Of a stretch of 35,214 bases of DNA, positions 32,168 through 35,214 are shown piece by piece. A model generated the notes under the pieces. The model was not told the origin of the DNA and did not search any database. It was given only the letters and a program-made list of their open reading frames with translations. The position numbers and the translations under genes are program-made. Source of the DNA: an uncultured Candidatus Saccharibacteria bacterium (GTDB lineage Bacteria > Patescibacteriota > Saccharimonadia > Saccharimonadales > Saccharimonadaceae); the NCBI GenBank assembly GCA_947303945.1, contig CAMYZS010000013.1:1-35214 (forward strand). Reading direction: 5' to 3'. Within the stretch, counting starts at the first letter, position 1; each line of letters starts with the position of its first letter.

Positions 32168-32290
32168 TAGCCCCCCTCCAGCCTAAACTATCCAAAATAT
32201 CGGCCTGAATTATGGTTCTAACTTTACGAGCTAAAGCCCACCAAGTCAAAATTACCCGCAAGGGCTATTTTTGTGCCCATTTTGCGACAT
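32168..32290. repeat. Cassette-boundary repeat, copy 8a (left half plus second block)
   Basis: TAGCCCCCCT, ATCCAAAATATCGGCCTG, GGTTCTAACTTTACGAGC, CCCACCAA, then AGGGCTATTTTTGTG as in copy 4. The first 75 bp are nearly the same as 32935-33008, so the membrane-protein gene at 32330 lies between two direct copies. Confidence 0.75.
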
Positions 32291-32329
32291 AGAATGTGCC
32301 AAAGATTTAACATGCTATACTATAACCAT

Positions 32330-32935
32330 ATGCAGAATGGGACTAATGAGACAAGAAGTCGAAAAAAATCGGCGGAAAAACTAGGCGTTGTCCTAAATAT
32401 ATTTTCCGCCATATTTGCTATTATTAATGGACTTATTATATTGCCAATAATAATCGCGTGCCTAGAGCACAACACCGCATTCCTAGAGTGTTATTGGCCC
32501 GTCTGTTTGCTTGTAATCTTTCCTATTCTCTTAGTTCCCGATCTCTTAGATATTGACAAACGCGCAATCGAACGCCTAAAAGCTACGCTAACGGAAGAAC
32601 AGCCACGCCACATCTTGACAGGAGGATGCCTGTCGCTCTTATTCATGCATCTATTCTTATTTGTAATTGCATTAGTGGTACCATTGATTTTTTTCGGAGT
32701 AAGAATAGACATTTTGCCGCTCAGTGTTATTCTAATCGTATTATGTTTAGCTATTATTGTAGCCATCGTTTTTGGCTGCATAATGGCCTATAGGGGAAAA
32801 GACTTTCGGAGCAGGCGAAAAATCGTATCTTTGCTTGCCAAGTTATTATTTATCGCTAAACTCTCTTTAGTCACCTTAGCTATGGTGTATATTCTAATTG
32901 CAGCTTTAGCGTTCATAGGGGTCAAAACACACTAG
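32330..32935 (+). CDS. Membrane protein of unknown function, 201 aa
   Basis: Five predicted helices: LNIFSAIFAIINGLIILPII, CYWPVCLLVIFPILLVP, SLLFMHLFLFVIALVVPLIF, LSVILIVLCLAIIVAIVFGC and LLFIAKLSLVTLAMVYILIA. N-terminus basic (TRSRKKSAEK). The start at 32330 follows TGCTATACT (32313-32321) by 8 nt; an upstream in-frame ATG would lie before that promoter. The TAG stop sits at the beginning of the right-hand direct repeat. No family recognised. Confidence 0.65.
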   Translation: MQNGTNETRSRKKSAEKLGVVLNIFSAIFAIINGLIILPIIIACLEHNTAFLECYWPVCLLVIFPILLVPDLLDIDKRAIERLKATLTEEQPRHILTGGCLSLLFMHLFLFVIALVVPLIFFGVRIDILPLSVILIVLCLAIIVAIVFGCIMAYRGKDFRSRRKIVSLLAKLLFIAKLSLVTLAMVYILIAALAFIGVKTH

Positions 32936-33068
32936 CCCCCCTTCCCGCCTAAGTTATCCAAAATATCGGCCTGGATTACGGTTCTAACTTTACGAACTAA
33001 GCCCCACAAAACGGTTTATGAAATAATTTTCAACTATTTGCTAGTCCATAAGCGTCGATTAAATCCCT
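32935..33068. repeat. Cassette-boundary repeat, copy 8b (complete)
   Basis: Same left arm as 32168, then GCCCCACAAAACGGTTTATG … CATAAGCGTCGATTAAATCC. Compared with other copies, TTTATA/TATAAA is changed to TTTATG/CATAAG, so an A-T pair becomes G-C: a paired change. It ends 16 bp past the stop of the 33085 gene. Confidence 0.78.
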
Positions 33069-33084
33069 AAACAATGGTTAATTC

Positions 33085-33381
33085 TTATTGTGTTTTAAAA
33101 CCAGATTGGATAATTTCTCTTGCAAGTTCAGGATTATCTCGTAAGGTTACCATAAAATTATAAACTCCTATACCACTTAGGCCTGGTGCCAATTCATAGA
33201 TTTGTTCACTAGAATAGTCTCCAACTATTATTTCATTTGTATATTTTCGATTATCGATCCAGCTTAAAAATTCCGAGTAAATATCCTCATACTTCGAAAC
33301 TTTTTTGAAAAGACGCTCGGCCTCTTCAGGAGATACCCGTAGCTCCTTGGTGCAATATTCTAATACCTTGTTTTTATTCAT
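33085..33381 (-). CDS. Small helical protein coupled to a putative metalloprotease
   Basis: 98 aa. N-terminal helical part, then a C-terminal half EIIVGDYSSEQIYELAPGLS and GVYNFMVTLRDNPELAREII with GFKTQ. I recall this C-terminal arrangement (…GAYNYLVxLRxxPEEAL…GxPxK) in many short uncharacterised bacterial proteins, from memory. In the ancestral arrangement its ATG overlapped the stop of the upstream gene (GTGAATGAATAA); a 145-bp duplication has since moved that stop away. Ribosome site GAGGAGAT. Could be an immunity or partner protein of the metalloprotease, not shown. Confidence 0.7.
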   Translation of the reverse strand: MNKNKVLEYCTKELRVSPEEAERLFKKVSKYEDIYSEFLSWIDNRKYTNEIIVGDYSSEQIYELAPGLSGIGVYNFMVTLRDNPELAREIIQSGFKTQ

Positions 33382-33664
33382 TCACATCTCCTCTCATTGC
33401 TTGTTTTATTGCTTCCGTGATTACGATATCAGTAGCCCGTGTTAGTTGAGCGGAGAAGCTTCTAGCCGAACTTTCGTCCCCTTGCTCATAATAACCCTCG
33501 TAATCATTTTTAGAGCAAATATTCATTCACATCTCCTCTCATTGCTTGTTTTATTGCTTCCGTGATTACGATATCAGTAGCCCGTGTTAGTTGAGCGGAG
33601 AAACGTCTAGCCGAACTTTCGTACCCTTGCTCATGATAACCCTCATAATCATTTTCAGAGCTAA
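33375..33664. repeat. Tandem duplication of 145 bp in the metalloprotease 3' end
   Basis: 33375-33519 repeats 33520-33664 with about a dozen substitutions. Both contain the ribosome site CTCTCATTGC/GAGGAGAT and encode the C-terminal region. The left copy is no longer part of the gene, because the frame stops at 33510. The substitutions in the left copy (for example Y to D before ESSAR) fit relaxed selection. Confidence 0.92.
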
Positions 33665-34439
33665 TATATTGGATATTACCATAACTATACGCAGCCGTCA
33701 TAGCTAAATCACGTACGGTCTTAATTGGCATTGTACCGCGTCTACAATTGAATTGATAAGCATGGAAGCACTCGTGTTGCAATGTCGCTAGAATGTCACG
33801 AATGTCTGGTTCGTCATCGAAATTAGGTAAGTTAATTCCAATAATGCCATTCTTCTCGGCCCGAGGATCCACATCCACATGGCGGAATCTCCCATTCGGT
33901 TCTCTAAAAAATCCTAATGTACCTTTATCATCAATGCTAGTACTTTTTCCATATTTAGAGACTCTCCCATTAATGCTTGCGACAAGCATTAAAACTGGGC
34001 GCTTGTCTTCTTCTAGATTCAGAATATCAAATATCCCATCAGAAACAGCTTGGCAGACAGCCTCTTTGCCATCATAGTCAAACCGTAAACATTCAGATAT
34101 TAAATAGTCGAATGGATATTTCTTATCCTTCTTCAAATTGACATTATATGGTATTTCCACAGCTGCTCCGCCATCATCAAAAACGTAGCTTATCCTTGAT
34201 ACCATTTTTTGATATTTTTCACCTTTATAAAAAACTACTTCCTCATGAATTTTGCTAGCCTTCAAAGTGGCGTCTTTCTCCATCTCTGGCTTACGTATCT
34301 TTTCAGCCCTCATCGATAATACTAATTTGGAAATCTCTTCTACATGGTCTAAGTGGTAATCCTCGGTCCATTCCGCATCCAAATCGACACTCTCGTCAGT
34401 GGACCGCAACTCATGTTTGCCGGATTCGTAATCATTCAT
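33510..34439 (-). CDS. Putative zinc metalloprotease (HExxH), cassette gene
   Basis: 309 aa. The zinc motif is LQHECFHAYQFN (H-E-C-F-H, near residue 222), with a likely third ligand in GYESSARRFSAQL (Glu near 274), the gluzincin order seen in several toxin-like metalloproteases. Upstream, ISYVFDDGGAAVEIPYNVN and a beta-rich middle are unassigned. No signal peptide. TGATATGAT lies 7 nt before the ATG at 34439, so the version 27 nt longer is rejected. The last four codons (NEYLL) come from the duplicated copy downstream; the original end was probably RGDVNE. It begins inside repeat copies 8b-9, with the small partner gene downstream. Confidence 0.8.
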   Translation of the reverse strand: MNDYESGKHELRSTDESVDLDAEWTEDYHLDHVEEISKLVLSMRAEKIRKPEMEKDATLKASKIHEEVVFYKGEKYQKMVSRISYVFDDGGAAVEIPYNVNLKKDKKYPFDYLISECLRFDYDGKEAVCQAVSDGIFDILNLEEDKRPVLMLVASINGRVSKYGKSTSIDDKGTLGFFREPNGRFRHVDVDPRAEKNGIIGINLPNFDDEPDIRDILATLQHECFHAYQFNCRRGTMPIKTVRDLAMTAAYSYGNIQYISSENDYEGYHEQGYESSARRFSAQLTRATDIVITEAIKQAMRGDVNEYLL

Positions 34440-34482
34440 ATCCTTTATCATATCATGAAGCACCACTAAGCCTTTTTGGCAG

Positions 34483-34692
34483 CTATTCTTTGTAAACCGT
34501 TAAAACCTGGTTAACTGAGCCCCACCAACAAGACTCTTTGAGGTCTTTTTTGCCTAAAATCACCGTTACACTTAGCGTCATGCCTCTTCGATAATACAGA
34601 ATATCAGTCCCCACGCGGCGCTTCGTTCCACTACGTACCGCCCATCCGCGACGAGTAGGAATACTTGTATTTTTATTCACGAAGTGACCCAA
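34483..34692 (-). CDS. Doubtful small frame, 69 aa
   Basis: A basic frame (TTG start at 34692) reading FVNKNTSIPTRRGWAVRSG … LYYRRGMTLSVTVILGKKD. The last part weakly resembles the final strands of HtrA-type PDZ domains. No good ribosome site or promoter, and it runs through a hairpin (AAGAC/GTCTT) into the repeat half-copy. It could be a gene remnant or chance. Confidence 0.25.
   Translation of the reverse strand: MGHFVNKNTSIPTRRGWAVRSGTKRRVGTDILYYRRGMTLSVTVILGKKDLKESCWWGSVNQVLTVYKE
34499..34529. repeat. Cassette-boundary repeat, copy 9 (left half only)
   Basis: GTTAAAACCTGGTTAACTGA and GCCCCACCAACA, then unrelated sequence with a small hairpin. Like copy 6 it marks the outer edge of a unit. 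Confidence 0.7.
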
Positions 34693-34774
34693 TGTAAAGT
34701 TTTAAATAAAACCTTTAACAAGACCAAAATACAAACGCATAAACAGAATTAAAAATAAAAAAGCCATAAATAGA

Positions 34775-35120
34775 AAATGCCCCACCAGTTGGTGGGGCCT
34801 CCCGCCGATGACGGGGCGAAGGTGACGCGAGTGTGTCACCAGGTTGAAGAGTTTCGTTAAAGATACTTCTATCGCCCGGTATTCTCGGGCTATTCTCGCG
34901 CTTGTGTCTTCCTATGGCGCGATAAGCACCATAGGACATCACTCAATTATGCAAATTGCACACCCAGGCGACACACTACCTGAGTCAAATTGAGTTGATG
35001 AAACGACGATTCTGTTAATTAATATCCCCCAATTCATGCCGACCTTCCGTCGACCTCCTACCGGCTCGTCATACCGATAAGGTTTTTCTTGGGTTCGAGC
35101 TAATCCCTATTGATTAACCT
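34775..35120 (-). ncRNA. Candidate structured RNA or long leader transcript
   Basis: Minus-strand transcript of about 345 nt from the promoter at 35127-35155 to a terminator (GCCCCACC/GGTGGGGC, then TTTTC). Several stable stems lie within: CTATGGTGC-TTATC-GCGCCATAG (34912-34934), GGTGAC/GTCACC (34821-34840), GCCCG/CGGGC, and ACTCAATT/AATTGAGT enclosing about 40 nt. Two small frames overlap: 32 aa at 34939-35037 (ribosome site GGAAGG, start MNWGILINRIV) and a coupled frame that would pass through the terminator. I could not match it to tmRNA, RNase P, SRP or 6S. Either a noncoding RNA or a structured leader with short peptides. Confidence 0.5.
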
Positions 35121-35126
35121 AACTGC

Positions 35127-35155
35127 ATTATAGCACACGCCACGCGAAATGTCAA
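35127..35155 (-). promoter_or_regulatory. Consensus promoter of the structured transcript
   Basis: TTGACA (35150-35155), 17 bp, TATAAT (35127-35132). Upstream it abuts a transposase tail, as at 23084 and 30405. Confidence 0.8.
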
Positions 35156-35168
35156 TACTTTCCCTAAG

Positions 35169-35214
35169 TTAACATCTCAAGTGCAACAAAAAGCATCGTA
35201 TTCTTAGTTCCTGT
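35169..35214 (-). pseudogene. Transposase tail at the window edge
   Basis: On the minus strand the frame RIRCFLLHLRC-stop is followed by a spacer and AGTATTGACA, parallel to MLQRC-stop and GGGAGTATTGACA at 30410-30449. Only 46 bp are visible, so it is tentative. Confidence 0.35.

Noticed and set aside
23408-33068. CRISPR array
   Set aside because: Copies are hundreds to thousands of bases apart, enclose genes, and vary in length; no regular spacers and no cas genes.
23487-34439. IntI integrase or attI within the window
   Set aside because: No tyrosine-recombinase protein (no R…HxxR…Y pattern) was found in any frame; the array is reported without one.
34715-34942. 75-aa frame in the structured transcript
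   Set aside because: It reads through the terminator hairpin and its residues follow the RNA stems; treated as noncoding unless shown otherwise.
34775-35120. tmRNA, RNase P RNA, SRP or 6S RNA
   Set aside because: None of their signature sequences (tRNA-like ends, GAGGAAAGUCC, SRP GNRA helix, long bulged duplex) was found.
1-35214. UGA recoded as glycine (as in Gracilibacteria)
   Set aside because: TGA is the stop of several genes (6518, 8980, 14181) and frames would otherwise run on without homology.

Overview
The window reads as a chromosome segment of a small-genome bacterium of the Candidate Phyla Radiation, most likely Saccharibacteria (TM7). The reasons are compact and often overlapping genes, two tandem FemAB-type aminoacyltransferases, two MurF-like ligases (one with a degenerate P-loop), a short KsgA/Erm-like methylase, small membrane proteins and many apparently leaderless promoters. 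This taxonomic call is inference. UGA is used as an ordinary stop.

Layout. 1-1820: a transposase 3' tail, an orphan gene and a very AT-rich AAA ATPase. 2002-18838: a conserved core. It holds tRNA-Leu(UAG), an FAD-linked oxidase, trigger factor, an AlkD-type protein with a small partner, a TrmH-type and a KsgA-like methyltransferase, a cell-wall cluster (MurF-like ligase, alpha/beta hydrolase, FemAB x2, membrane protein, second MurF-like protein), parA-parB-frr with three envelope genes, an HD hydrolase and tRNA-Thr(GGU). 18854-23089: membrane and orphan genes, among them a protein joining a sigma-region-4-like HTH to an RNA polymerase alpha-CTD-like domain. 23105-34530: an accessory region built around a repeated ~70-100 bp element. 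34700-35214: a probable structured RNA or leader transcript behind a consensus promoter, and a transposase tail at the edge.

The main observation is in the accessory region. From 27784 down to 23408, consecutive copies of one repeat each enclose one transcription unit: cupin, S51 peptidase, GNAT, a CheD-like protein (inverted) and an orphan. In most units the stop codon lies within 0-16 bp of the next copy. Two more such units lie at 32168-34530. Each copy has an AAC/GTT-bounded stem-loop. This resembles an integron cassette array without a visible integrase; a MITE-like element or the degenerate end of a transposase are alternatives. Copies grade into IS481/IS3-like transposase ends, and one copy is a clean deletion derivative at a TCGCAAA microhomology.

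Two expression styles coexist. Core and cassette genes mostly have an (often extended) -10 box about 6-7 nt before the ATG, predicting leaderless mRNAs. A second set of mostly orphan genes (230-790, 18908-19546, 19922-20482, 22502-23017, 28991-30323, 30669-31250, 31451-31981) has TTGAC(N) boxes with 16-17 bp spacing, strong AGGAGG-type ribosome sites and intrinsic terminators, as if each were a self-contained unit of different origin.
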